Below the pieces are notes generated by a model. The model did no database searches, had not been told where the DNA came from, and was given only the letters and a program-made list of their open reading frames with translations. The translations under genes and the position numbers were made by a program. From contig OX336340.1 of the NCBI GenBank assembly GCA_946902875.1, positions 4,981,739 to 5,045,738 of the forward strand: a stretch of DNA of 64,000 bases, read 5' to 3'. Source of the stretch: Nematopogon swammerdamellus (Eukaryota; Arthropoda; Insecta; Lepidoptera; Adelidae). Of this stretch, positions 48,311 to 58,979 are shown one piece after another; position 1 is the first letter of the stretch, and each line of letters opens with the position of its first letter.

Positions 48311-48640
48311 TCAGCCTCGGTAGCTCAGTGGTGCGGTCGATCGACTGTCTGTCGGTCGTGACACAAGCACACGTCTGGGCGCGGCCAGTAGGTACTTGGA
48401 TGGGTTACCGCTCGACCGTTGGAGGCTGACCTTGGTTCGGATTCCATGTAAAACTAAGTCCCTTCCCTTCTTATACCTTACTAGGTGGTATAACCAGCTC
48501 GGGTTGGTACAATACCACCGCACTGAATGAAAGGTCGGTCGAAACGGCTATGTAAATAGTTAGTGTTTTCCTTCCAGTTTAGTGTAGACGGCTTGACCAA
48601 AGGGCAAGCACTGACATGGCACCTAGTTCACCAAGGTCTG
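48311..48640 (+). mobile_element. SINE-A copy, truncated at the 3' end
   Basis: GTCAGCCTCGGTAGCTCAGT head, CTGGGCGCGGCCAGTAGGTACTTGG 5S-like part, body as far as GCACCTAGTTCACCAAGG. Confidence 0.8.
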
Positions 48641-48847
48641 TTGGCAGCACCCTCACTGCTGTCTGTTGGCAGTTTTATAGTATGGGGAGACAGTTAATTA
48701 AAAATACTAATAAAAATTAAACTTTTAACACAGTCACGGTGTGAATCGTGCCTTATTATTTTTCCTTATTGAAAATTGGGTTTAGAATCCAAAGTACCGC
48801 GAGTACTGGCAGTCAATAATATATTCAGGTATTGATTGATTTCGGTC

Positions 48848-48861
48848 GTCGCCATGGCGAC
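48848..48861 (+). promoter_or_regulatory. Perfect X-box (RFX-type) palindrome upstream of the lebercilin-like gene
   Basis: GTCGCCATGGCGAC is a fully symmetric 14-mer and fits the ciliary X-box consensus RYYNYY-AT-RRNRAC at every position. It lies 161 bp before the ATG of the lebercilin-like gene. RFX factors bind this motif upstream of ciliary genes in nematodes, flies and vertebrates (established), so it is probably the main control site. Binding itself is inferred. Confidence 0.65.
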
Positions 48862-49021
48862 GGCATTCACCACAACAATTCCGGCCAATCCGCTCGCCGC
48901 CAAACTCTAATGAATGAATAAACATGGCCGCCATGTTCTAGAATCATTTCTACAAATTGCTATATTATTGAAACAATCAAAAGTAGTGCAGGTTTATATT
49001 TAATTTGGTGGAAAGAACGGA

Positions 49022-52000
49022 ATGTCAGTTCTCAATTTGATACCAGAAGAGAAGAATAAATGCTACCAAGGACTCAACCCAAACAAGTACTTATTTTTAT
49101 TTATTTTTTTGAATAATTTTTACTATTAATAATTACTTAATTACACGCACACCCCACAAACGCTGTATCCTGAGAATCGGGATAAGCAGAGTACTCGGTG
49201 TTGTGCTGCAAGGACTTTTGGGAGCTTGCACAAAGGTAAATAAAACTATTTTAATGCGAGAAATATTATTTACTTATGAATGACTTACAAGCTTCCATTT
49301 TTATGTAATTCTGACAGGAATGCTTTTTATAATTAAAAAGGCGGTCACACATATTCTGGTAAATTACAGCACAACACCGACCACCACGTTTAGTAAAGTA
49401 TGAGGACAAAATAACTACGAGCTATCAAGCTGCAAGTAAGGCACAAATACTGTTACCTTCCTACCGCATGACTGTGGAAGGAGTGCCAAAGTGACAGGTG
49501 GCTGACTTGTCGCCCTTTAGCACGACATTTTCCCTTTTCTACGACATAATATACAGGGAGCGATGCAGAAGTTTTCGAGTAAAATAAACATTAAACAAAA
49601 TTATGATAAATTTTCATACTTCGTTTCGACTTCAAAATTTACTTCATACGTAAATTTTGTATGCCATTTGTCATTTGCCCCAATTCGTTGTGCGAGCATT
49701 TGTGAATATTTTTGTAAAATAAAATATTATAATAAATAATTGTGCAATAATAAGGTAGTCGACATTGCTAAGAAAATAAGCAAGCTGAAGTGGCAGTGGG
49801 CTGGGCACATCTGTCGTAGACCCGACAACCGATGGGGTAGACGGGTGCTCGAATGGAGGCCACGTACAAGCAAACGTAGCGTGGGACGCCCCCCGGCTAG
49901 GTGGACAGATGCCCTAAAAACGGTAGCCGGGAGTGGATGGATGAGAAGAGCGGAAGACCGCGTGTGGTGGCGTGCCTTGGGAGAGGGCTATGTCCAGCAG
50001 TGGACCGATACAGGCTGATGATGATGATGATTGATAATGAAGATCAAAAGGCGGTATTACGTAAAAAAACAAATTCCGCAGACGTGAAAGCGCCGAGAGC
50101 GTATACAGTAGCACCTCGCGGGTCAACCTGCTGCACAAGCGAGGCGGGATGGGCTCGTCGACGATGCTCGCGTCGAACCACTCGCTCGGCGGCAGGAACG
50201 ACAGGACGGTCACCCAGCGAGTGCTCTCCGCCAAGATGCACCGCGTGAGGCAGCTGCAGAACCAGCTGGCTGATGCGCACTATCATTTGAGCGTGAGTTG
50301 TGGTTTTTTTAACCGACTTAAAAAAAAAAAAGAGGTTATCAATTCGACCGGTATTTATGTAATATCTTTGGAATTGCACAATATTCGTATATTATGTCTA
50401 TGTGGGATTCTAAACAGGTGTGCCAAATTTCATAGGTGTTACGAGTACGAGTATGTACGTATGTTTGTATGTATGTATGTTTGTCCACGGATTTTCCCGG
50501 AAACTAGATATGGAATTGCCAGTTTAATAAAAATCGGTTCAGTAGTTTTCAATATATGGACTGTTATGTGTGCACCAATCACTGGAAAAACACGTTGTCG
50601 GAAAAACAATTCTACGCAGCAAAAAACAACTAGCACTTAAAAGTGTTAAATAATATTTTGATTCAAGCCTTGAGTTGAAGGCGGTACAAAAGCACAAAAT
50701 GGATCCATCTATCAGTTTTCAGGTGTGCTTTTGTAACGCCTTCAACTCAAGGCTTGAATCAAAATATTATTATTTAACACTTTTACTTAAAAAAAACAAC
50801 TAGCACTTGCTAGTTGTTTTTTTTTTGCTGTCCGTTCATTGTTTTTTTAAACAGTTTTTTTATTGCTTCCGAACTGGGTGGCTGTGCTCGAGGTCGAAGC
50901 CTCATGCGCCTATTTCAACCCCGAGGAGGTACTGGTCTGGCTTGAAGGCGGACTAATGTCGCTTATATATAACCCACGATTTGAAGATCCGTGGATTGCA
51001 GGAGTAGGAAAATATATTCCCCGGAAACTCGTTCCGCACCTTTAAATTGCGACACATGAACGATTTAGAGAATCGTGCAGTTCAAAGAACTCTACTGTCG
51101 ACCACAAAGGGGTGTTCTGCGAGAGTATGGCGCGTTTGGCGGAGGCGCTAATCTAACCTAACATAATATTGAGTTGATACAAATTACGTATCAAAGTTTG
51201 ACAAAGGCTCTTTACACCTGATACACATTAATAAGTCAGAACAATTAGTAAAATGTTTAATCTTGCTCTCAAGCTGTGCTTTCGATAGTCTGTAAGCGAT
51301 GCTATTATTATGGATAGATAGACCTTTTATTCAGTGCGGTGGTACCACCCTATGCGGAATATATGTTATATGCGGTGGAATAGCCTAACTCTAAACCTAG
51401 TATAAGGTAAGAAGGGAAGGGACCTACAGTTTTACGTGGAATACGAACCACGGTCAGCCTCCATCGGTTGATCGTTCACCCATCCATCCAATGACCGCGC
51501 CCAGGTGTGCTTTGCTTATAATCCGACCGACAGTCGACCGACCGCACCACTGAGCTCCCAAGGCTGACTGATGAGATGAGTTATTCTTATGCACAATTCC
51601 CTTAACTGAAATGTAATATATTTTATCAATAAAATAAAACATTTGAACATTTCAGGAGCTGAGCAATGAGAACAGAGTGCTGCGAGCGATGCAGAAGAAG
51701 CAAGAGACCGCATTGCAGAGGTAACACAATAATAGAATCCAGTTCATCCTTCAGCATTTTGGTATGACGCTATGCTGTTCTTAGATTTTCTTTGACTTTG
51801 TTTGCAACTGCTTGTCAGTCTCGGTAGCTGTCAGGTGCGGTCGGTCGACTGTAAGTCGTGATCATAAGCACACCTGAGCGCGGTCAGTGGATGGGTAACC
51901 GCTCGACCGTTGTTCGGATTCCACATAAAACTGTTAGGTCCCTTTTTACCTTATAGGTGGTACGGTCTAACCCGCTCGGATTGATACCACCGCACTGAAT

Positions 52001-55000
52001 GAAAGGTCGTTCGAAACGGCTATGTAAAATAGTTCGTGTTTTCCGTCCAGTTCGGCGGGTGGCCGAGTGGTTTAGGCATCGGCTTCTCATGCGAGAGGTC
52101 CGCGGTTCGAATCCGGTCGGCGTGTACCAATGAGTTTTTTCTGACGAAAAAATTTACGTGCATACCTACACCTGCTGCTTCACCGTTCGGAACCGGTGTA
52201 AAACTGCAGGTCCCTTCCCTTGCCCCTTACTAGGTGGTAGGCTCAAATTGTAGCCGACTGGGTAGGTACCACCGTACTGGATGTAAGATGGCCGCATAGT
52301 AACCTCGGTTGTGTTCTCCTCTAGTCCAGTATAGCCAGCAATTCAGGGAAGCCTCCGGTATGGCATCTACCGTCTCGGAGGTGATATTGGCTGGTCAGAG
52401 CATGCGCTTTGGCCCCTCCGACTCAGCCACCCATACCGGAATACATAAAAAAAAAAGTTCAGTGTAGCCGGCGCGACCAAAGGGAAGCACTGACATGACA
52501 CCTAGTTCACCAAGGTGTTATGGGCTGACATCACAGATGTAGTAAGTAGGTGATGTAGCCAACCGTGTCAGTTTCCATTCACGTGTCAGCAGCACCACTC
52601 ACGCACGCCATCTATGGCGTGTTTATGAAATGCTTCATATTAGTTAAAATTCATGATTAGTTAAAGTGCTTCATACTCTTTTCGGTAGATGGCGCGCATA
52701 CACTTTTTAGTTTCTTGTATGGGGACCCCGTGAATTTTTTACTTTTTCTTATTTTTATTATTTTTTGTTATATTGGCCATGATAACACATATTCTGTGAA
52801 AATTTCAACGGGCTACCTATTACGGTTCAGGAGATACAGCCCTCGGACAGACAGACAGACAGACGGCGTAGGCTTAGTAATAGGGTCCCGTACGACGGAT
52901 ACGGAACCCTAAATACTGTATCAGCCCTTTGCAGGTACGAGGATTCGAACGCAGAGCTGCCCATGGTGTTGAATTCGCACAGCGAGGAGGTCCGCGTGTT
53001 GCGGGCTCGCTACAAACAGCTGAGGCAACAGTACAAGCAAACAACCGACAAGCTCAAGGAGAGAGACATGGAGCTGCAGCAGCTGCGGGACGAGCACAGG
53101 CATCTTCTGGAGCTGAGCAAGGATCGGTAGATAACCTTAGTCAGTCAGTCAACAGCTGCGGCAACAGTACAAGCAGACAACCGACAAGCTGAAGGAGAGA
53201 GACATGGAGCTGCAGCAGCTGAGGGACGAGCACAGGCACCTTCTGGAGCTGAGCAAGGATCGGTAGATAACCTTAGTCAGTCAGTCAACAGCTGCGGCAA
53301 CAGTACAAGCAGACAACCGACAAGCTGAAGGAGAGATACATGGAGCTGCAGCAGCTGCGGGACGAGCACAGGCATATTCTGGAGCTGAGCAAGGATCGGT
53401 AGATAACCTTAGTCAGTCAGTCAGTCAACAGCTGCGGCAACAGTACAAGCAGACAACCGACAAGCTGAAGGAGAGATACATGGAGCTGCAGCAGCTGCGG
53501 GACGAGCACAGGCGTCTTCTGGAGCTGTGTAAGGATCGGTAGATAACTTTAGTTAGTCAGTCAGTCAACAGCTGCGGCAACAGTACAAGCAGACAACCGA
53601 CAAGCTGAAGGAGAGATACATGGAGCTGCAGCAGCTGCGGGACGAGCACAGGCATCTTCTGGAGCTGAGCAAGGATCGCTAGACAACCTTAGTCAGTCAG
53701 TCAGTCAACAGCTGCGGCAACAGTACAAGCAGACAACCGACAAGCTGAAGGAGAGAGACATGGAGCTGCAGCAGCTGCGGGACGAGCACAGGCATCTTCT
53801 GGAGCTGAGTAAGGATCGGTAGATAACCTTAGTCAGTCAGTCAGTCAACAGCTGTGGCAACAGTACAAGCAGACAACCGACAAACTGAAGGAGAGAGACA
53901 TGGAGCTGCAGCAGCTGCGGGACGAGCACAGGCATCTTCTGGAGCTGAGCAAGGATCGGTAGATAACCTTAGTCAGCTTCGGTAGTCAGTCAGTCAGACA
54001 ACCGACAAGCTGAAGGAGAGAGACATGGAGCTGCAGCAGCTGCGGGACGAGCACAGGCATCTTCATGAGCTGAGCAAGGATCGGTAGATAACCTCAGGAG
54101 GAGCTGTTTAACGCGATCCCGCCGTCCCCTTTCCGCCTCCGCACAACGGGAACTTTGCAGGGAATGCATCCCTATACGCTGGACTTACCACGAATGCGTA
54201 CCAATCGGTTCTGCAGATCTTTCCTCCACAGAACTGGTAAACTCTGGAACGCTCTCCCTGCCCACATATTTCCCCCCAAGTATAGTCTCGGGTCCTTCAA
54301 GAGAGGCGTGAATAGGCGCCTGTCAGGCCAGCATGGCATTCGCAACCCCCGCGTACGACCGAATGTCCATGGGCGTCGTTAGACACCTTATGGGTGGCTC
54401 GGCGCCGTCAAGTCAATCTCTAATTTTCCTCCAGTCCTTCCGGCCTTCAGTGATACGGAACCACTGCTTTCCGCCGACGTACTTGATGTCGTCGTCCCAT
54501 CTGGCGGGTCGTTTTCTCACACTCCGTTTTCCTGTCAACAGCCGCCAGTGTAGGACACGGTTACTTTTTTAAAAATGGCCCCACTGCATGTCTCCCCGTG
54601 TATGTCGTAAAAGGCGACTAAGGGATATAACTACCTATATTACTAGGTGGTAGGGTTTAACCCTCAGCGGCGGGTGGCCGAGTGGTCTGGGCATCGGCTT
54701 CTCATGCGAGAGGTCCGCGGTTCGAATTCCGTCGGCGTGTACCAATGAGTTTTTTCTGACGATAAAATTTACGTGCATACCTACACCTGCTGCTTCATCG
54801 TTCGGAATAGGTGTAAAACTGTAGCTCCCTTCCCTTGCGCCTTACTAGGTGGTAGGCTCAAATTGTAGCCGACTGGGTTGACACCACCGTACCAAAAAAA
54901 ACCCGCCCGGGTTGGTTGGTACCACCGCACTGAATGAAAGGTCGGTCGAAACGGCTATGTAAATAGTTTCTGTTTTCCGTCCAGTTCAGTGTAGCCGGCA

Positions 55001-58000
55001 CGAACGAAGGGAAGCACTGACGTGGCACCAAGTTCACCCTATGTTATGGGCTGACATCACGGATGTTGCAGGTGATGTAGGCAACCGTGTCAGTTTCCAT
55101 AAAAAAAAACTCCAACGGTCATCTTCTCTTTGGCTAACGCGCCCAGCCCACTGGCACTTGAGCTTAGCCACCCGGTGTCCAATATAGACTACTTTGGTGC
55201 GTCGGCGGATTGCCTCGTTACACACCATATCATGTAGCGATATAGCTCGCTTCGTGATATGGTGCTTATGGTGCGGTGGAGTTAGCTTCGGTAGCTGGCG
55301 TGGCTCGGTTATGATTGTGATTTAAAGTGTGAGAGTTATGGCCCCTGTGCGTGCCCTGTTGTCACTGGGACATAGGAAGATCTATTGTGATCTCTCAAAA
55401 GTTTAGAGCTTACCCCCAAGTTTCATTTCCACTATGAACCGAGTTATATTCTTAGGGTTGAGTGCCAGTATTTAGCATGTGTTAAAATATTACCCCCAAG
55501 AATACGTCTTCTATTGTGCATGAGCAATTCACATTCATAAAGGATGTGCATGGGCGTTTCATCCTCTTTTATACAGAACCTGCAGAGCGGTGTGTCGCTA
55601 AGGCCCATTTGGTGTTTAGTCTGCAGTGTCCTGTTAAGGTCCTTATTAGGACTTAGGTTAAGTGGTTACAATATCCTAGCCATTTCCATTCATAAAACAG
55701 ATTTTACACGAACTCATTTTCTGTTCACGCAGCTCGGCTATGGTATTCACTACCTCACTCTATACGAAATTGCCGCTTCTATTCTTAAAAAAACACTTAT
55801 AGTTGTAGGTACTATCTCCGTCAGTGTGGATTGAATATATAAAAGAACATATATCAACAAAATTTTTCAGAAATCTTCCGGAACGCGAGAAGCTGCAGGC
55901 CCAAGTGGCAGATCTGACAGACAAGATGGCGAAACAGAACGAGATGGTGAACATGCTGCAACGCAGACTCACTCTGGAAGCCAGGAACTTCAAACATCAG
56001 CTGCACGCGGAGATTATAAAGCATAAAGACACGAGGCGCGACCTAGACATGGCCATAAATAATGCGGACAAACTGTCTTCTATTATAGAGGTAAATAACC
56101 CGACACTGGCCGATGTCACTACAAACAGTTTGTAGGGCCAATCAATTTATTCTTCAGATAATACTATGGATGCTACTCTAAGGAACATGCAACCCCTGCC
56201 ATCCAACCTATCTCCTCAGCATTTGTCGCGCAGAGAAACTGAACAATCTTTTTCTTGTTGACATAATTTCCTTCGTGAGAACACGTCTCTCGAAGTAGAT
56301 TCTCTGTCTCATTGCTAGAGTGTGGAATTGTCTACAAGCGAATGTTTGCCGATTCCTTCATGCTGTTCATGCTGCTTCATCATTCCTTCATGGTGTTCTC
56401 AAACATAGTATCAAAAGGTTGGAATTCCCTACACTGCAATAGTCCGCAAATCTGCTGGTATAGGACCTCGCTGAACGTCATTTCACTAGGGGTGATGGAC
56501 TTATGGTGGAATGATGTAGCGAAAGATTGTTTAATTGACTGGATTGTTGGGAAGACATGTGTATGCACTCATGCAAAATTACATTGAAGCGGTGAAATGC
56601 AACAATACAGATAAACAAATAAGTGATCAAAACAATTATCTACAGAATATTTTTCATCTATGTAGTCGTGACGAATCTACGTGAGGGTTGATACATTTTT
56701 CGCCATAAATTTACAATTGAATGCTCAGGAAAATTACGCATTAAGTAACAAAAATAATCATATTTCCAGATGAAAGAACGCATTCTCAACAACGGAAATA
56801 ACAAACGTGTGCCAAACTCCAAGCCTGTGGCGAACCAGATTATACCGAACCCGAGACCAGTCAGCAGAACCATACATACCAACAAAACTGACTCACAGGG
56901 CAGAGACGACAATGTGCATACTAATTATTCATCGGTGAGACGTTTCTTCTATGTTGTTAAATCCAAGGTTGTTTCCACATCCCTACGTGTTGATTATGAT
57001 GAGATATCTGCTGTCTGTATGATGTAAACCACCATAGATTACACACACGCCACCGTAGTCTCCACAAATCCGATTATATTTGCAAATATCTATGATTTAT
57101 TTTTTAAATAATTTAAAGTCTTTTTTCTTGAACAGTCAGAGCACGATCAGATATCGAAGCTATGTGAAAACTCCAGATACATCAGTAGTGCACTCTCCCA
57201 AGATGACAACCTCACTTCCGACGGAGAGATCAGGTCACGATCCGTTCTCACCAACCACAGCAGGACCACTTCCAGCAAGTCTGCGACGCCCGTCCACAAC
57301 AGGATGAAATCTTCCGAAGACGCTATGATAGAGCTGGCGAAAAACGTTCAAGACGGAATGTCCGACATGATGGCGTATCGAGAGGAAATTGATTTGACCT
57401 CCTCGCGCGAAGAAATCGAAAAACAAGTGAATTCGATGAAGTCGGTTCTGCTGAATAAGATAAAGAACGTCGAGACTACTACGAGAAAACCTAGTGCCCT
57501 TAAAAAAATTTCGTCCGATACGTCGGTTGAAGAAATTGGACCGGAACTGGAAAAGTCTCGTCCTCAGAGTAGAAGAAGCTCCGGCCTGTCTTTCAAGGGT
57601 GGTCCGACTATCGGAGATATCAATTACACAGATATGATGAAGTTTCAACAAGGTAATGCCTCAGGCGAACCCTGGTCTCCTCCAGAGCCCGCTCCGATCG
57701 AGGGGAAGCTAAAATCGGGCAAGTCTTTAGAAAATTATTGCAAGGGAATCATGCAAGATATTGAGAAAAGCTCCAAGACTATCGACCAGCACATGAAAGA
57801 GTACAGCTCCTCTAGATTCGATAGCGAACATTTGGTGCAGCAAATGCAAACTCTGGATAAAATGAACGATTTGGTGAGCGACGACAATTTGGTTAAGTTG
57901 CCCAATGACGCTTTGGAGGAATTAAACAACAACTTCAAGGCTCTGACCAGTCAATTCGTGGATTCGAAGCCGGTGGCCAGGAAAAGGTCGATTTCCGGTG

Positions 58001-58095
58001 CCAAGACCGTCGTCCAGAGAAACGGGAATGCTTTCGGCGACGCCAGCATGAGTAATCAAGATCTGTTAAACGACTTGCTGGGGAAGAATACTTGA
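49022..58095 (+). CDS. LCA5: Lebercilin-like ciliary coiled-coil protein (LCA5 family)
   Basis: Seven exons with matching phases, 625 codons: 49022-49086, 50082-50292, 51656-51720, 52935-53126, 55871-56090, 56770-56934, 57136-58095. Lebercilin sits on ciliary axonemes and basal bodies and binds the intraflagellar-transport machinery. Residues ~70-250 form the lebercilin coiled coil: TQRVLSAKMHRVRQLQNQL, the NENRVLRAMQKKQETALQRY block and the NLPEREKL motif, each with a clear counterpart in vertebrate LCA5 (TKRILSAR, ENKSLKRLQYRQEKALNK, HLPERDDL). The C-terminal 320 codons are a low-complexity, Ser/Lys-rich tail in one exon. Start: ATG at 49022 leaves a phase-2 donor (AACAA|GTACTT) that restores frame with exon 2 (acceptor TTCCGCAG, one leading base). 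The first-exon link is inferred; ATG at 50149 is the fallback. LCA5 versus LCA5L was not separable by eye. A partial-exon array fills intron 4. Confidence 0.87.
49148..49575 (-). repeat. Family C repeat, reversed and interrupted
   Basis: CTGTATCCTGAGAATCGGGA and CGGTGTTGTGCTGCAAGGAC, an unrelated ~130-bp piece, then TAAATTACAGCACAACACCG, the GGCACAAAT..CTTCC segment and CTACGACATAATATACAGGG. Within lebercilin intron 1. Confidence 0.6.
49745..50036 (+). mobile_element. RTE-like non-LTR 3' end with (TGA)n tail
   Basis: A 92-codon frame reads [40 protein letters not shown] and WWRALGEGYVQQW, the terminal part of RTE-clade ORF2, and ends with TGATGATGATGATTGATAATGA at 50019. It stops 45 bp before the exon 2 acceptor of the lebercilin-like gene. 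Confidence 0.8.
50641..50782. mobile_element. Hairpin MITE
   Basis: AGTGTTAAATAATATTTTGATTC at the left and GAATCAAAATATTATTATTTAACACTT at the right, with TTGAGTTGAAGGCG/CGCCTTCAACTCAA inside; the arms are about 50 bp and the loop about 38 bp. A separate CTAGCACTTGCTAG palindrome follows at 50802. Lebercilin intron 2. Confidence 0.8.
50855..51165 (-). mobile_element. Jockey/CR1-like 3' fragment
   Basis: Complement of the family seen at 47040-47600: ACGATTTGAAGATCCGTGGA, TTCCCCGGAAACTCGTTCC and GTCGACCACAAAGGGGTG. Frames broken. Lebercilin intron 2. Confidence 0.65.
51318..51572 (-). mobile_element. SINE-A copy
   Basis: Complement of SINE-A: TTCAGTGCGGTGGTACCACC, ACAGTTTTACGTGGAAT, then the head ending GAGCTCCCAAGGCTGACTGA. 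It lies just before lebercilin exon 3. Confidence 0.8.
51813..52584 (+). mobile_element. SINE-A split by a SINE-B insertion
   Basis: The head starts GTCAGTCTCGGTAGCTGTCA; the body runs to CGTCCAGTTC (52053) and resumes at 52457 with GTTCAGTGTAGCCGG, ending GTGTCAGTTTCCAT. GTTC is duplicated around the insert. Confidence 0.85.
52054..52456 (+). mobile_element. SINE-B, full-length copy with tRNA (Leu/Ser-like) head
   Basis: GGCGGGTGGCCGAGTGGTTT (box A), GCGGTTCGAATCCGGTCGGC (box B), then TACACCTGCTGCTTC, a body TTACTAGGTGGTAGGCTCAA..GGTACCACCGTACTGG similar to SINE-A, GTCCAGTATAGCCAGC and a tail ending CATACCGGAATACATAAAAAA. Target duplication GTTC at 52050-52053 and 52457-52460. Confidence 0.85.
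52640..52915 (+). repeat. Lepidopteran-type repeat 3' region
   Basis: GGAGATACAGCCCTCGGACA, a (GACA)n run, AATAGGGTCCCGTACG and ACGGAACCCTAAA. Similar GGTTCC..TACCTTAAAA and ACGGAACCCTAAAA tails occur at 25825, 33609 and 61960. It lies just upstream of lebercilin exon 4. Confidence 0.5.
53127..54096 (+). repeat. Tandem array of seven partial copies of lebercilin exon 4
   Basis: The last 107 nt of exon 4 (from CTGAGGCAACAGTACAAGCA to GATCG) plus its donor GTAGATAACCTTAGTCAGTC are repeated. GGATCGGTAG landmarks fall at 53121 (the real exon), 53257, 53393, 53533, 53673, 53813, 53953 and 54078, i.e. periods 136, 136, 140, 140, 140, 140 and ~125. Copies are over 95 percent alike; one donor reads GATCGCTAG. 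Each has an AG just before CTGCGG, but 107 nt would shift the frame, so inclusion is not expected to give a normal protein. Confidence 0.92.
54105..54410 (+). mobile_element. Non-LTR 3' fragment (family P), best copy
   Basis: A 75-codon frame reads [60 protein letters not shown] and stops after NVHGRR; the tail is TTAGACACCTTATGGGTGGC. It directly follows the exon array. Confidence 0.75.
54580..55109 (+). mobile_element. SINE body with family-C head, split by SINE-B
   Basis: Head CATGTCTCCCCGTGTATGTC and AAAAGGCGACTAAGGGATAT, body to GGGTTTAACCC (54663), resuming at 54900 with AACCCGCCCGGGTTGG and ending GTGTCAGTTTCCATAAAAAA. Confidence 0.8.
54664..54899 (+). mobile_element. SINE-B, 3'-truncated, with 5-bp TSD
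   Basis: CGGCGGGTGGCCGAGTGGTC head, box B GCGGTTCGAATTCCGTCGGC, body to ACACCACCGTACC and a short A-tail. AACCC is duplicated at 54659-54663 and 54900-54904. Confidence 0.85.
55206..55870. other. Lebercilin intron 4, 3' part
   Basis: Probably retroelement-derived (55330-55660 looks like decayed antisense coding sequence) but no family can be named. The exon 5 acceptor is AATTTTTCAG. Confidence 0.35.
56091..56769. other. Lebercilin intron 5
   Basis: 56160-56450 has broken forward frames ending in ARVWNCLQANVCRF, reminiscent of a non-LTR ORF2 end. The rest is unassigned. Confidence 0.35.
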
Positions 58096-58765
58096 GATTG
58101 TGGAAAGGTTTGGAACAATTGGATTGTAAAGACGGCAATAGTGGGACAGTTGTGTGAAAACATCTTCAAATTGTTAGTCGATGTTGTGTGGTGATGGGTA
58201 AATCTGTCAAAAAGAATGCACCTCATGAGGTCATTTTCAGGATGTATTTTGCTATATTGACGGATGATGGGACATTCAAAGGGGTAGAAACTACAATTTG
58301 CACCGCAACAACACAATCTAGCTAGGGTGATAAATGAACGCGATAAATCTTTGGTAGCTACCTACTTAAGCAAATTTTTCCAACTTTACTCTTGTACTTT
58401 AAAGTCGTTTGTTACTGATGGTTTATTGCACTTGATGAATTAATCAATGATTAAAATAACAAATACCTAGATAAACGGTAATCTTTCTTATCAGGTAAAT
58501 ATTTAATGATTCAGATGACACTGATGCCGTGTGACAGGATCTGATATTGTAAATACGCCTTTGCAACCATGTCACATGCACAGGTCGACTCCACACGCGA
58601 AGCAGACGCATGTGACGGAAGTAAATTTTGTAATAATCTTGATGCTCATTCGTTTACCAGCACATAAGCTCGCAGCGTTTTCGGTCTTTGTATGGACGCG
58701 ATCGATTTATATAAATTTTTATCCTAATTCAGACTTACGACAGTTTTGTTCTGACGGTTCGTGTC
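58096..58765. other. 3' flank of the lebercilin-like gene
   Basis: AT-rich, likely 3' untranslated sequence then intergenic. No canonical AATAAA could be placed with confidence. Confidence 0.35.
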
Positions 58766-58977
58766 TTACAGAAGTTCTATCTCACGAAGTCCGTTTGGCT
58801 CTGGTTGTAGTAGTGACGTGTATTGATAAGCACGCTTGTGTGTGTTATGTTGTGTGCGTGGACCGCGTCGCGGACGTGACTGAGCGCTCTCGAGGTTACG
58901 CACACTAAAGCAATGTGCATGTGCACGCCTGACAACATTCATAGCCAAACGGACTTCGTGAGATAGAATATCTGTAA
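58766..58977. mobile_element. MITE (family M2)
   Basis: TTACAGAAGTTCTATCTCAC and its near reverse complement GTGAGATAGAATATCTGTAA are the ends; the arms continue through GAAGTCCGTTTGGCT. The core holds TGTGTGTG..GACTGAGCGCTCTCGAGG. A diverged relative is at 25585-25750. Confidence 0.8.
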
Positions 58978-58979
58978 CA

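Larger units (their letters stand above)
54415..55205 (-). mobile_element. RTE-like 3' fragment split by a SINE that is itself split
   Basis: 54415-54565 and 55110-55205 are the two halves of the same sequence found whole at 39400-39640 (CCTCCAGTCC.., CCGCCAGTGTAGGACACGGTTAC | CTCCAACGGTCATC). The 54566-55109 insert is a SINE with a family-C head and SINE-A body, and that body holds a SINE-B. Confidence 0.75.

Noticed and set aside
49745..50018. Host gene encoding a 92-residue protein
   Set aside because: The sequence is the C-terminus of an RTE-type reverse transcriptase protein with the (TGA)n element tail directly after it.
50149..50640. 163-codon open frame as one exon
   Set aside because: The lebercilin frame ends at the donor at 50292; the remainder reads into intron sequence with a poly(A)-like run.
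52054..52126. tRNA gene (GGCGGGTGGCCGAGTGG ... GGTTCGAATCC)
   Set aside because: The same sequence recurs at 54664 followed by the same SINE body and A-tail, and sits with a target duplication; it is the SINE-B head.
53127..54096. Mutually exclusive or repeated alternative exons in the lebercilin-like gene
   Set aside because: Each copy has only the last 107 nt of the exon, which begins in phase 0 and ends in phase 2; inclusion would shift the frame. Kept as an array, not as exons.
57235..57651. 138-codon minus-strand frame
   Set aside because: Antisense shadow of the last lebercilin exon.
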